Assembly (NCBI GenBank): GCA_036250195.1
Contig: JAVHZZ010000001.1
Coordinates: 381,221,907-381,285,906 of the forward strand
Direction of reading: 5' to 3'
Length of the DNA stretch: 64,000 bases
Source of the DNA: Mixophyes australis
Taxonomy: Eukaryota > Chordata > Amphibia > Anura > Limnodynastidae
Shown here: in pieces, positions 10,991 to 22,177 of the stretch
Layout of the letters: the number at the start of each line of letters is the position of its first letter
How positions within the stretch are numbered: the stretch's first letter is position 1
Program-made: the position numbers and the translations under genes
The notes under the pieces: model-generated
What the model saw: only the letters and a program-made list of their open reading frames with translations
What the model was told of the DNA's origin: nothing
The model's database searches: none

Positions 10991-12250
10991 ATATACAATA
11001 CCAGTCAAAAGTTTGAACACACCTACTCATAACAGAAGTTATGCATTTACTTTTACTTTATTCCCCATTTTAGAATAATAGTAAATCCATCAAATCTATG
11101 AAATAACACAAATGGAATTATGCAGTGACTAAATAATATTTAACATTAAAAATCTTATATTTTAGATTTTTTTATGTAGCTACCCTTTGCCTTGAAAACA
11201 GCTTTGCACTCTTGTCATTCTCTCAAAAGCTTCACAAGGTAGCCATCTGGGATGTTTTTCCAATAGTCTTGAAGTAGTTCTCTTACATGCTGAGCATTTG
11301 TTGGCTGCTTTTGCCTTCACTCTCCAGTCCCAAAACATCTCTATTGGATTTAAGTTGGTGACTGTAGAGGCCAATTCATCTATTGTAGCACTCCATAATG
11401 CTCCTTCTTTGCCAAATAGTTCTTACACAGCCTGGATGTATGTTTTGGGTCATTGTCGTGTTGTATAAAAAAATTGTGGCTCAACTAAACACAAACCAGG
11501 TGGAATGGCACGGTGGTTACTGCAGAATGCTGTGGTAGCCATGTTGTTTAAATGTGCCTTCAATTTTAAATACATCTCCAATAATCTCACCAGTAAAGCA
11601 TTCCTACACTATCACATCTTCTCCTGCATGCTTCACAGTGAGAACCGTACCTCCAGACCTCCTCTGCTCATCTTTTCTGTATCTCACAAAGATACAGCTG
11701 TTGGAAACAAAAATCTCAAATTTGCACTCATCAGACCACAGGACATATTTTTACTGGTCTAATGTCCACTTCCTGTATCCTTTTGCCCATACAAATCTTT
11801 TTCTAATTTCTCTCCTTCAGTGGTTTATTTGCAGTAATTCTACCATGAAGGCCTGATCCACACAGTCTTCTCTGAGCAATTTATTTTGAGGTTTGTCTGC
11901 TGCTTAAACTCAGTGAAGCATTTATTTGGCCTCTAATCTAAGGTGCTGTTAATAGACTGGTGACTCTAGTAAATTTATCCTGTGCAGCACAGGTAACTCT
12001 TTGTCTGCCTTTCTTGTGGTGACCTTCATGAGAGCCTATTTCATCAAAGTGCTTTATGGTTTTTGCCACTGCACTTGAAGAAACTTTCAAAGCTGTTGCA
12101 CTATTCCTGATTGACTGACTTTCATTCCTTTAAGTACTAAGGGAATGTTAATTATCTTGTTAAGTTGAGCTGTTCTTGTCATATTATGGACTATTACAAT
12201 CACAAAATATGGCTTTCACCCAAATAAAGCTATTTAAGGCCCACCCTTCC
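10991..12250 (-). mobile_element. Degraded Tc1-like transposon
   Basis: The left terminal repeat is visible at about 10998-11024 (ACCAGTCAAAAGTTTGAACA and following), a well-known Tc1-family end. The transposase lies on the minus strand, with its ATG at 12182-12180 and C-terminus near 11180. I could not recognise a right terminal repeat beyond 12250, so that end is approximate. The element is a different Tc1 lineage from the fragment at 7573-7885. Confidence 0.8.
11180..12182 (-). pseudogene. Tc1-family transposase pseudogene
   Basis: Read on the minus strand, the frame begins with a short TRTAQL start block (helix-turn-helix region) and ends with a C-terminal segment open from 11374 to 11180 that contains LNPIEMFWD, the block around the last catalytic acidic residue of Tc1 DD34E transposases, followed by a typical basic tail. 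The span (about 1.0 kb) fits the usual ~340 residues. Frameshifts and stops interrupt the middle, where only short stretches such as 11505-11762 can be aligned by eye. It cannot encode a functional cut-and-paste enzyme. Confidence 0.75.
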
Positions 12251-12259
12251 TTGTCATAA

Positions 12260-12655
12260 CACCATTGATTGGCATTAGGCGACGAGCAATGCAATTCCCC
12301 AAATTCACTTTCAAATAACCATATTAACTATGTGTGCCTTGAAAATGATGTTTCAATAATTTTAGTTCAACATTCTCTATCTCTAAATTTCACTAAGGTT
12401 CTAAATGAAAATGAGTTTTGGGGGTGCATTTGAAAAAAACTTATTTTTGTTTTATTGATATTTTAGTTTTGAAAAGAAATTCATGCACACATGCCAAGTT
12501 TGACTTCTTCAGTAGTATCATTTGGTGATCAAAAACAGATATAAACAGATACAAAAATATATATATTTGAAATCTTTTTAACTTAACATATATCCCTCTG
12601 TCAGTCTATATGTATGATGGGAATGAGCAGGAGGAAGATATTATTCTTAATATAG
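12260..12655. other. No feature identified
   Basis: AT-rich spacer between the Tc1 remnant and a SINE. It may contain the unrecognised right end of the Tc1 element. Confidence 0.35.
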
Positions 12656-13010
12656 TAGCAGCATGGTGGCGTAGTGGTTAGCACTTCTGCCTTACAGCAC
12701 TCAGGTCATGAGTTCAATTCCTGCCATGGCCTTATCTGTGAGGAGTTTATATGTTCTCCCCGTGTTTGCGTGGGTTTCCTCCGGGTGCTCCGGTTTCCTC
12801 CCACACTCCAAAAACATACTGGTAGGTTAATTGGCTGCTATCAAATTGACCCTAGTGTGTGTTTGTGTGTCTGTCTCCCTGTCTATCTGTGTGTGTGTTA
12901 GGGAATTTAGACTGTAAGCTCCAATGGGGCAGGGACTGATGTAAGTGAGTTCTCTGTACAGCACTGCGGAATTAGTGGCGCTATATAAATAAATGGTGAT
13001 GATGATGATA
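12656..13010 (+). mobile_element. tRNA-derived SINE (V-SINE-like), full length
   Basis: The head carries pol III-type boxes: an A-box-like GGTGGCGTAGTGGTTAGC near 12665 and a B-box-like AGTTCAATTCC near 12711. The core around 12750-12815 (GTTTGCGTGGGTTTCCTCCG and the following CTCCGGTTTCCTCCCACACT) is the conserved block of vertebrate SINEs of the V-SINE type. The 3' part (GACTGTAAGCTCCAATGGGG, GGCGCTATATAAATAAATG) ends in a (GAT)n tail. The same order occurs at 61479-61843 and, reversed, at 20367-20716. Confidence 0.85.
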
Positions 13011-15404
13011 AACAATTTTTAGCACTGGTGCCCCTTGCACTGTCAAGTGCTTTTCGCATTTGCATTTAGGTTTATTAGGCTCTTCATCAACTGGCACCAA
13101 TCATGGGACCATTGTTAATGGTCATGGTAGTGGCAGTTGTTTCAGGAAGAGATTTACTGTTTAAGCAGCCCTAAAAACTATTGAAAGTAAAAAGCAATAA
13201 AAGCATCTCTTATCTGCACTGACACATTGGTTTTGGTTACTTTTGGTGAGGGTAAGGATCATGAAGAACAGTTTGACAGTGGCTTTATTGATATTGTCAT
13301 AGATTGTGCTATATTTGCACAAGGCCCACCAAGGGAACTGTCAATGAAGAATGTGATTGTAGAACAGCATTGTAAAGACCAATCTAGACCCCAAAATTCT
13401 TTTGGCTCTATTGGCCTTCACATAGCAAACTAAAGTTTTGATACCTCCATCTATGTCGTTATTTTTATTCTCTCCTTTATTCTAATTAGGAATTAATTTA
13501 TAACCATTAAAACCAAAGACTATCATTCTTGAAACTTCACCATATAGTAAAAATTTAACTTGGTGCCTGATAACTTTTCCTTTACCTAAATGTTGTTCGT
13601 AAAGACAGGTTTTCAGCTATATAATGAATGGATAACAATATGGGCACATTATTGTTGCTGGCACACTTACAAATTGCAGATGTTTCATTGACAAAATGCC
13701 TTGAGGCTAATGTAGTGCACTAAGCCACTGTTTCACCCTGTATCGCCCCAATCTGACTGCAGCAAGATAGGAACTGATTTAATTAAAGAGGAGTAGTTAA
13801 TATATAGCTCACACTTCCCTACTCTCCTGGAATATCCATGAGGCTTTCGAATTTCAGGAATCCCTCCCTGACTCCCGGAAGAGCAGGTACCTTCCCAGAT
13901 CCCAGCAGGAGGGTGGGTTTAAAGACGCAATTGCATCATCACCGGCCTGCCCCCTTGCTGTGCAAGTCCCAAAATACTGGCATTGCACAGAGGGGGTGGG
14001 ACAGTGGTAATGCAATCACATCACTACCCCCCAACTTACCACCTGACCTCTGCTCTGGGATCTTCATGAGGGGAATAACTAACTGTTGGCAAATATGATC
14101 TATCTACTTTGTACATGTATTTTTAAAGTAAGTGCATCTTCCAGACCAATGTGTCTACTTTTTGAACTGGTAGTTGTTTTAGTCAAGAACACCTACACGC
14201 ACATCAACAAACCATCACCAAATTACCCAACATAAAAATATAGTTTGTCAGAATTCATTTCAAAAACTTGAAAAACAAACTGACCAAGTTGCTAAACTAT
14301 GTCTCCAGTAGGATTATTCCTGTCAGCATTATTTTTATAGCAAGGCCATTAATTAATGGGATGGTTCAAAACTACAAAGATAGTGAGCATTATCAATCAC
14401 CTAAGCAGTCAATTTCCTGTGGTTTCTTTTTTTAGGACAGAACCTAATAAGAAGGGCACTTTGGATAGAGGAAATTGTTTAGGGCATTTTCTGTGTTCTC
14501 TGTTTAGAATTGAAAAGTCAATTTTATTGTTCAAGGAATGTCATTTTATCTTATTGTCTATATGCCTGGAGCACTCTTGATTGCAAAGCTTGTTTTTTCG
14601 CTTGATAATCAGACAGCAGTGAAGATTTTAAATATGTTTAGAGTAATGTTCTAATTATTTTTAAAATCAAAATCAAACTGCACTTTTCTGAATTGGTGTC
14701 TCTCTAAAGTATTATGAGCTTAATCAACAATATAACTGATTCTAAACCTGTAATTTGCAGCTACACTGTCCTCCTACATACTAATCACTTATCTGCAAAG
14801 ATTATGTCTTAATTTGCAAGGAACATAATGTATCATTTTCAGAATCAAAGACCATTAATATGCAGTATGAAAATATCAAGTTCTTATAGTATGACAAAAT
14901 ATGAAGAAAAATCCTTTTGTGTGAAGAAGAGATAAAGGGGACTATACATACAAAAAGAGAAAAAGAAAGTATACATTTGGTATGTATACTCGTGTTAAAG
15001 TATTCAGGTGCACCCTTCAAACAACTATTTATGACAATGTTCTGAATATAATTGGATAATCAACTAATTAAGGGACGTTTTCTATATGCTTTGAACAACA
15101 TGGTGCAGGTAATATCTCCTTTATCTATAACAAAGGGAGCTATGTCACTATGTAAAGAATTAATGAGATAAATATACCCCATAATTCAACAGGTCCTAAC
15201 AAAGAATGCAGAGAGGTTACAGATGAATCAAATGGACAGGTTATATTGCAATTGCTAGAAACTTAATAATAACATAACTGAATTGGTCCTGATACTTATC
15301 TTCAATAGTCTCAGGCAAAGTTATCTGGGTGGAGGAAAAATGTGAAAGAAGCAAAAGTAGAATTTACAAAAATAGTAGGGGCCTTTAAACATTACACTGC
15401 TCCT
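13011..15404. other. Mostly anonymous DNA with one dispersed-repeat patch
   Basis: No gene is supported. At about 13808-13900 the sequence is rich in CTCCCGGAA/TCCCTCC phrases with weak internal inversions, resembling a CTCCC-type MITE also hinted at near 4620 and 38850. The 13227-13433 and 13838-14098 ORFs have no recognisable domain. Confidence 0.45.
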
Positions 15405-15480
15405 TTAGTAGGCGAAATGGGTTGTGACAGCTACACCAACCAATCAGATTATAGCTGTTATTTTAGTAGTGTAGTTAAGA
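15405..15480 (+). repeat. Fragment related to the hairpin MITE at 56198 and 60129
   Basis: ACCAACCAATCAGATTATAG followed by CTGTTATTTT (about 15432-15464) matches the inner arm of the palindromic MITEs at 56198-56373 and 60129-60300 (CAACCAATCAGATTCTAGCT). Only a short piece is left, so the call is tentative. Confidence 0.4.
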
Positions 15481-15969
15481 AACTTAACACAAAAGACTGA
15501 ATAGTTGGTATGGTTTAAATCATTTTCATTTCAGATCTGTGCAAGGAAGAGTTAAACTTGTATTCATCAGAAAGTAAAAATCTCATCACCTCCCAACGAA
15601 CCCAAAATCGGATCGGTTACAAAAATGTAAAAAAAATAAAATAAAATACAATAGTTTGCTTATCTCTAAAGTGCAATGAACAATTTTTCTTGATGAAATG
15701 TCATAAACTTTAGTGCTCTTACTAAAGCTTACCACATATCACCAATCATGGCAAACCACAGCTAGAGTCAATTTACTAAAGAGTAATGATGATGTAATTT
15801 GTTTGTCAAGATTTAGGTTATGTCAGTTTTGGCTGCTTTGGGATAACCAAAAAATGTTGCAGACATCCGAAATAAAAAATATATGTTAAGCTTATCTTAA
15901 AAAAGTCAAGCAATCACTTATCGTCTCATGTTCTTGAGGATCGGATTGATGACTACCTAATGTAATCTT
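15481..15969. other. No feature identified
   Basis: AT-rich DNA upstream of the L1 fragment. Nothing can be supported. Confidence 0.4.
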
Positions 15970-16142
15970 CTCAAGCTCTCCCCAGTAGCTATAAAGCACC
16001 TTAGTTCTGATATTACCGAGGAGAAGACTGTTGCCAACATTCACTATGAAGATCGCTTCTGCCCCAGGTCCCGACGGCTTCCCAGCGGTATTCTATAAGA
16101 AGTTTGCTATTATCCCAGGCCATAAACTTACATCATGGTTTA
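15970..16142 (+). mobile_element. L1-type LINE fragment, reverse transcriptase N-terminal part
   Basis: The frame at 16031-16110 reads KIASAPGPDGFPAVFYKKF, the signature (PGPDG..FYK.F) of the start of the reverse transcriptase domain in L1-clade LINEs. The preceding ~60 bp fits the upstream linker. The L1 reading stops at 16142, where a DNA transposon begins, and resumes at 19648 with the next expected segment, so the two L1 pieces were once contiguous. Confidence 0.75.
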
Positions 16143-16559
16143 GGCTGGGTACACAATACAGAATTTTACGCCCAATGTGTTATCTACAACGATTGTATCT
16201 GCCACTGAAGTTTCGATCGGATGACATTTTAAATGATTTTTGCGCGACTAACCGTCGGGCCAGCGATTTTTATCAGGCATAACGTCGTTGTAAAAGATTG
16301 TGATTTCAGACACACTTAAATGAAATATGGCCTCCCTGCAGTGATATTACGAATAAATTTAAATGAAGGGGTGAACATCACCGGCAAAGAACTCCAACAA
16401 ACTCAGATTCAGGAAAAGGAAATACATCATGGCCATTCATTATATAACACATCTTTGTGTATAGTGTACGTTCTTTTGAAACTGCACATTTATGATTTTT
16501 TTACACAGTTGAACAACAGCAAGCTTGTGATCTTTTGCTACTCACTATAGCAAGAGCAC

Positions 16560-16960
16560 AGCAAGCACAGACGCAGAGAGAAAGAAGGAGAAAGAATCGG
16601 ACCTGTTGGACCAAAGTGGGGTTTCAGAGGAGAGACTCATTTTCTCATATGCCTTTTCTACAGGAGACGCGGGACAACAACCCTGATGACCCTGATTTTC
16701 CAATTGACGAATGAACCCAAATTCTAGGAACTGCTTTAATTTGTCACCCCTCTAATCCAGAAAGAAGACACCCATTTAAGGACACATATATATGCAGAGC
16801 AGGGACTGGTTGCTACAATGAGATTTTTGGCCATGGGAAGGACATTCACTGATCTCAAATACAGCACAGTAATTTCACCTCAAGCTCTGGGTTTGATCAT
16901 ACCAGAAACTTGTAATGCTATAGTTCAAGTTCTGCGTAGACAGTATATAAAGATTGGTAA
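16560..16960 (+). pseudogene. Harbinger-type transposase remnant
   Basis: A frame at about 16815-16930 reads MRFLAMGRTFTDLKYST then ISPQALGLIIPETCNAIVQV, matching the pattern 'F L A t G .. f .. L ...f . vs ... I .ii.et..ai...L' of the N-terminal helix-turn-helix part of PIF/Harbinger nucleases. A short basic stretch precedes it (16560-16640). The DDE catalytic domain that should follow was not recognised downstream, so the gene is either truncated or split by an insertion. No complete reading frame remains. Confidence 0.55.
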
Positions 16961-17035
16961 AAGAAATACTCTAAACTAAACAGATCACTTCAACATTTAA
17001 ACCATAAAAAAGTGTCATTTAAAAAATGGAAGGGG

Positions 17036-17487
17036 TCACAGTTGTTCATAATTGAAATGTTCACTGTTTCCCAATGTTGATTGACTCCCTGTATACTGTG
17101 GCATACTTGTGCTACCCATAGGTGTAGAAGTCCTGTAGGCTGGCGGGGTAACAGATTGTCCTCCCATGACTGGATGCTGCATGTGGAGTGGTAGTGACTG
17201 AAAGGTATAGGATTGAGCCAGACATTTAAAGAGCAAAGTCAATGAGCCCAAGGGAAATGGAGATGATAGTGAGAGTGCTGGACCAGCACAGCTAAGACTG
17301 TCAAAAGTGAAAATACCAAAAAGTTAATCTTAGAAAAGAAGTAAAGCAGAAACTCATAATTCAGATCAGAGATAAACTCGGGGGAAAAAAAGGACAAAAT
17401 TCCAAATCCCAAAACGGTGGTCAGACTTAAAAAATAAAGAGCAAAAGGCTTTTGAGAGTCCAAAAGAACATTAAAAAAAGTGAGCAT
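17036..17487 (-). pseudogene. Possible second Harbinger ORF (C-terminal part)
   Basis: Two adjoining minus-strand frames lie at 17487-17239 and 17251-17036. The latter ends in a Gln/Pro/Thr/Ser-rich tail (PPAYRTSTPMGSTSMPQY...YEQL). Harbinger elements commonly carry a second gene for a Myb/SANT-like DNA-binding protein with such a low-complexity tail, and its orientation opposite to the transposase fits. No SANT helix was seen, so the identity is inference only. Confidence 0.3.
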
Positions 17488-17858
17488 TAAAAGTGGTTAT
17501 TAAATATGTTTAAAACTAGTTAGTAAATACTGTTAGTAATTAATGGTAATGTAACGATTAGTATGATAAATAAAAGTTTGACATCTATTTACAGAAAGAA
17601 GAAGGCACAAAGAAGTGTGCTGCGCAGCTACTCAAAAAATGAAAATCAAAGAAGTTGCTGTGGCAAATGAAAGAGAAAGACGTGGAGTTTAAAAGAATAC
17701 TGTAGGGCACTCCAGTCCATTGATATATGTGGTTGAAATCACCTGTGTACATATATGTATCCGGGCCAAATCCTTTCTTTAGAGAATTTGGGTGAAATAT
17801 TAAAAACAAGTGAAAGAAATAGAAAAATAGTGAATTAAAACAATAGACCCTTCAGTAG

Positions 17859-17920
17859 TAGCCGCAGTAAAAGAGGCCACTATGAACTATAGCTGCAGTA
17901 AAAGAGGCCACTATGAACTA
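17859..17920 (+). repeat. 31-bp tandem duplication
   Basis: The unit TAGCCGCAGTAAAAGAGGCC...AACTA at 17859-17889 is repeated at 17890-17920 with a single C/T difference. Confidence 0.9.
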
Positions 17921-18586
17921 CAAATCTGTATGTATAATCAGATGTGAGTTATTGCCTGCACTCAAATGCCCTGGGCAGTGAGCTAATGGTGAGTATGAGA
18001 TGCTGGAACCCAAACTAGGCTGTAAGCAATGTGATGTGAAATTATTGAAATAGCCACAATGTATATTTGCCTAAAGCTGCATTAACATAGTCATTATTGG
18101 TATGGTATTTTAGGATATATTTGCATATTTTATAATTTTAAAACATAGTTGCCATGAATTGTCTCACTCAAAGAGATATTCTGTATGTCTCCCATGTGGT
18201 TGTGTACATACAAAATGAGAGAGATGGGATAACCAACGAAATTTATATTAGTGCACATACATCATCTGTTATAATTAGAGATGGTTAATATCTAAAATAC
18301 ACTCTCATATAACATTGCATCCTGGGATATATGGCTAGATCTCATTAGTGCAAGTTGCATACTCTCCAAAAGAATGCTCCTATATTCAGCCGCATAGACC
18401 TCAATTGTAATATGACTCCTCAAGATATCTACCAAATGTAATATAATCTATGCACCTCATTCTTTAAATAGAATTTGGAGGTCTTAGTAAACGGAGATTG
18501 TATATGCGGACAATGTCGATATGCACAGCAAGATCGCATTGTCGGCTGCTACTTCCGGGTCTATGACGTCAGTAATGACGCCTAAA

Positions 18587-18625
18587 GTCCCGACGTATGT
18601 TTCGCCTTCGCTTTTTCAAGGGATC
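18587..18625 (-). ncRNA. Degenerate hammerhead-ribozyme-like motif
   Basis: Read on the minus strand, a segment shows TCCC, a TTGAAAA block, a short GC-flanked loop, GGC, GAAAC, a 4-nt loop ATAC, GTC, then GGGA. This matches the order of a type I hammerhead with minimal stem III: stem I (TCCC/GGGA), core CUGAUGA, stem II, GAAA, C-G closing pair, GUC cleavage triplet, stem I'. The CUGAUGA core is altered at three positions, including the G8 equivalent, so it should not cleave. Such motifs are known from Penelope-like retroelements in amphibians; neighbouring ACTTCCGGGT and GACGTCA sequence would fit a retroelement terminal repeat. No associated reverse transcriptase was found. Confidence 0.35.
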
Positions 18626-18929
18626 ACTGGCGACTACAAAAGAAATTGGAGAAATAATAGTGGAATGAAAAAGAAGGCAATTAAAAACCGTTTAAACCTT
18701 AAACAAAACAAAAGGAACACCCTTTTCTGTTACTTAAAAAAATGGCGTGTATATTTCAGTTGGTATGGACCAGCATGGCAGCATGCCTGGCCAGACCCAC
18801 AAGGGACATCAACATAAAGTGATTTCAAGCTCTGTCCAAGGGGAGCAAATGATAATAGTCCCTCTGGTAGAAACGAAGTTGGGCTCCATTTCTTCTATAA
18901 ACAATATTTGTCTGTTCTTCATCTGATGA

Positions 18930-19107
18930 AAGTTCAGAAGGAGAGAATGATGCAACATGCACTAATACTAATAGTATTTCCAGTGATGGAAAAGGTGTGG
19001 TCGAGAATATGGAAAAGCTGAATGATTATTTTGAAACATTAAACGCTAACATCAGTGATGTCACAAAAAAGTTCTACAAACTGGAGAAAAATTATCTGGA
19101 ACGTTAA
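18930..19107 (+). pseudogene. Short acidic/coiled C-terminal fragment, unidentified
   Basis: The frame ending at the TAA 19105-19107 reads a Ser/Asn-rich linker followed by VVENMEKLNDYFETLNANIS and VTKKFYKLEKNYLER, a heptad-like helix. This resembles the tail of transposon-encoded DNA-binding proteins and sits inside the Harbinger-like element, so it may be its second gene on the plus strand. No domain is definite. Confidence 0.3.
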
Positions 19108-19647
19108 ATATGTTAGTGGATTAAGAAGTTTTGCTATTTCTTTGTTTTCTACATCCATTTCACTGGATATTGTTTAAAAATAAATGCTATTGATAACAAC
19201 TTTGTGGTTTATTTGGTGAGCATGCTAGAAAGATAGACTTCAAATAAAGGGAAAACCAATTATCATGTTCACTACACATCTATCAGGGTGGATGCAGGTT
19301 AAAAATTATCCATGGTGACATATGCAATACATATCCATGTTGGAGAGGTAAAGAGAACATCAAAAGTTTAAATTTACACACCCATAAAGGAGTCGCTGTT
19401 TGAGGAACTATTAGCAGTTGGTCAAGCAATTGGTGAAAAGTGATTTTCTACACATTGTAGGACTGGAAGGCGGTTGGACTGAGATTTATATTTCTGCTGA
19501 ATAATCAAATGAAACAACAATCGGTACTTTGAAAAGACAGTCGTTCATCGTTCTAGTATACACACTAATGCAAAATTGTACCAGACAGTCGTTTATTGCT
19601 GGATTGACCCAATGGTCAGCTGAAAACCCTGTAGTGTGTACCGAGCG

Positions 19648-20366
19648 TAACTTCATCTTAGATGGAGACTCACTTGACCCCGCTACCAAGCATGCTCAGA
19701 TCTCTATCATCCCAAAGGAAGGCAAGGACCCCTCCCTTTGTAGCAGCTATTGTCACATTTCTTTATTGAATGTTGACTTCAAGATTTTTGCTAAAATACT
19801 GGCAAATCATGTTAATAACAGTCTTCCCGACCTTATCCATCCTAATCAAGTCAGTTCTTTCCCAGGCTGCGGACAAAACCAGATGGATTATTGATCCATT
19901 ATGTCAAGGTTGTCGTCATTCTCGATGCTGAGAAGGCCTTTGACCAAGTTTCTTTTATGATGAATGCACTCGCTTCATATGGCTTCGGAGACTGATTTCT
20001 CTCCATTGTTTCGCCTTTGTACCATAACCCCACTATATCCAGGTGAACAGGTGCTCCTCCTTCCCCATTCAAGCCTGTGACAAGACCCGACAAGGTTGTC
20101 CAATATCCCCCCTTCTTTTTTGCTCTCATTATAGTACCCCTAGCCACTAGAATCCGCTTAAACCAGGATATCACTGGTATAGCTCTAGATTCTGGTAATC
20201 ATAAAATGATGTTTTACGCGAATTATATTCTGCTCACAGTGACGAATCCTTTCATCTCCCTTCCTAACTTATTACAGGAGATTCACCATTTTTCGGCCCT
20301 TTTAAATTTCAAAATCAACACTACCAAATTGGAAATTTGGGATTTTTTTCATCCCTCCCAAGCACA
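19648..20366 (+). mobile_element. L1-type LINE fragment, reverse transcriptase continuation
   Basis: The frame from about 19665 reads QISIIPKEGKDPSLCSSY, ISLLNVDFKIFAKILANHV and IHPNQV, the conserved blocks that follow the PGPDG block in L1 reverse transcriptases. A stop ends this frame after 19894. Further decayed blocks follow: a DAEKAFDQVS-like stretch in another frame near 19925-19950, QGCP-like sequence near 20095, and LNFKINTTKLEI near 20305. The YxDD catalytic block cannot be read intact near 20215. The fragment is cut at 20367 by a minus-strand SINE. Confidence 0.75.
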
Positions 20367-20716
20367 ATCATCATCATCATCATCATCAGTTATTGATATA
20401 GCGCCATAAATTCCACAGCGCTGTACAGAGAACTCATTCACATAAGTCCCTGCCCCATTGGAGCTTACAGTCTAATTTCCCTAACATACACACACAGGCA
20501 GACAGACAGACACAGAGAGAGAATAGGGTCAATTTTGTTAGCAACCAATTAACCTACTAGTATGTTTTTGGAGTGTGGGAGGAAACCAGAGCACCCGGAG
20601 GAAACCCACACAAACACAGGGAGAACATACAAACTCAATACAGATAAGGCCATGGTCGGGAATCAAACTCATGACCCCAGTGCTGTGAGGCATGAAGTGC
20701 TAACCACTAGGCCCCC
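20367..20716 (-). mobile_element. tRNA-derived SINE (V-SINE-like), minus strand
   Basis: It begins with (ATC)n at 20367-20389, the reverse complement of the family's GAT tail. GCGCCATAAATTCCACAGCG, the core at about 20570-20630 and the B-box and A-box regions (ATTCCCGACC-type, TAACCACTAGGCC) follow in reverse order. It lies directly against the L1 reverse transcriptase, so it inserted into or next to that LINE. Confidence 0.85.
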
Positions 20717-21320
20717 TGTTTTCTTTCTAAATGGCTTCAATACTTTTTGTGTTGCTACTGCGTTTTTTCACTGCAGACCATAACAAAAATTAAAAAATAA
20801 GTATAGTCAAAGGTGTACTTTCAGCCAACTGCAAGGCATGTAATAAAAAGTTTTTGAAGGATGAAATATGCCACCTATAATGAAATGCCCCCTTGAATTT
20901 GACCTTCTCAAATACTCCATGCTCATTTAAATTGGTGGTAATGGTTAATCCGATGCTTTTAATTACAACACTGAGTATAAAGACATATATAATACCTTGC
21001 AGACTGCTTAACCCTAACCCTTAAAATAAACTGTCAAGTTGTGGGGTCCTGCCTTGCTGCTTTAAATTCACAAAGTCTCTCTGTTTTGTGTTGTAAAACA
21101 GAAGTGCTGGCATGCAGACAGTTTGGAATTTATAGCACTCTGCAAGGTAGTGTTTTCGGAGGTGTTCTGTGTCTCTATTAATGTAAGCATTTCAAGCAGG
21201 TCGCTTTTATGCCAATTGGATTTTATATGACTATATACTCAGTGTCGTTATTAAAAACATCACAGTAATGTACCCCACCCCATTAAAATAATTACCTCCC
21301 CCCCCAAAAAAAATACTGTT
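20717..21320. other. No gene seen
   Basis: Non-coding DNA between a SINE and a solo LTR. A short poly-C run followed by poly-A (21298-21313) lies just before the LTR. Confidence 0.4.
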
Positions 21321-22177
21321 TGTGACGATTATGTAGTATATCTAGTGACTGATTGTTATTTTCTGTTGAATTCATGTATGACAATGTATATTGTATGTAA
21401 CCCTGTAATGTAATCTCAACGTGTGCTTTGCTAGATGACATGAGTCTGAACTGCAAGTGTCAACAATCTGTTGAAATTAGCCACACCAGGGAGAGATAGG
21501 CATCTCTGAGGAGTTTGAAGCCCCAAAGTTGTAAACCATCTAGCCAAGCAGAACGAGCAGAGGTGCGAATTCAAGTCCTGTGAACATTTACGATCTCAAG
21601 ACATCCATAGCTCACTTGAAAGCCCTGTGACATTTGGGAGATCAATCTGTCCTTATTGACAGCTAAACTCCAAAGGTGGGAGGTGAAAGCTATGTGGAAA
21701 AGGTTTAAAACTTTCTGCCTTAGACAATAACGTGTGCATTTTCATGAGGGGGCCTATCAAGACTGAAATGTCCCATATTTCTCAGTTGTTTTCCTTCACA
21801 CACCAAGACTTAACTAGTAAGTAGTGACTCTGGTTTTATTTCCTATTTTACTTTCTGAAACCTACTTGTGCAATTTTTTTTGTATGTCTTGTCATTGACT
21901 TTTTTGTAACTAAGCCTTTGAAACATTTTTCAGATTAAATAAATTTAATCTAATGAGTTCTCCATGATTTTTTGTGAACTTACAAAGCCATGGAGGTTCA
22001 TGCTACATGTGTCTGTGATTTAAGTGTGAAACATTAATTTTGGTGAACGTAAGGGCACCATAATAAATCCTTCTTGGTGGTAGAAAAGGTGTATTCACTA
22101 CGAAGTGACTAAGGTGACGCCAGACACGGCCAACTGTTTAGATTTCTGTATCTGGGACAGGCTGGGCGATCGTGACA
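21321..22177 (+). mobile_element. Solo LTR with 5-bp target duplication
   Basis: The 857-bp unit starts TGTGACGATTA and ends CGATCGTGACA, giving imperfect inverted ends (TGTGACGAT against TGTCACGAT) and the TG...CA boundary of LTRs. CTGTT lies directly on both sides (21316-21320 and 22178-22182). An AATAAA signal is at 21938-21943, placing R/U5 in the last ~240 bp if transcription is on the plus strand. No internal retroviral or gypsy coding follows, so it is a recombined solo LTR. Class (ERV or Ty3/gypsy) cannot be told; both can make 5-bp duplications. Confidence 0.75.

Larger units (their letters stand above)
16143..19647. mobile_element. PIF/Harbinger-like DNA transposon inserted into L1
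   Basis: The 3.5-kb element starts GGCTGGGTACACAATACAG, and the reverse complement of its right end reads CGCTCGGTACACACTACAG (16 of 19 match). TA flanks both ends (TTA at 16140-16142, TAA at 19648-19650), compatible with the 3-bp TWA target of PIF/Harbinger. Inside, 16800-16930 encodes a block typical of the helix-turn-helix region of Harbinger transposases. The interruption of L1 coding sequence exactly at both ends independently fixes the boundaries. The centre may itself contain later insertions (see 17859-17920 and 18587-18625). Confidence 0.65.

Noticed and set aside
12656..12730. tRNA gene
   Set aside because: A- and B-box-like sequences are the head of a SINE; no cloverleaf with anticodon arm could be drawn.
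18587..18625. Active ribozyme
   Set aside because: Three changes in the invariant core, including the G8 position, would abolish cleavage; kept only as a degenerate relic.
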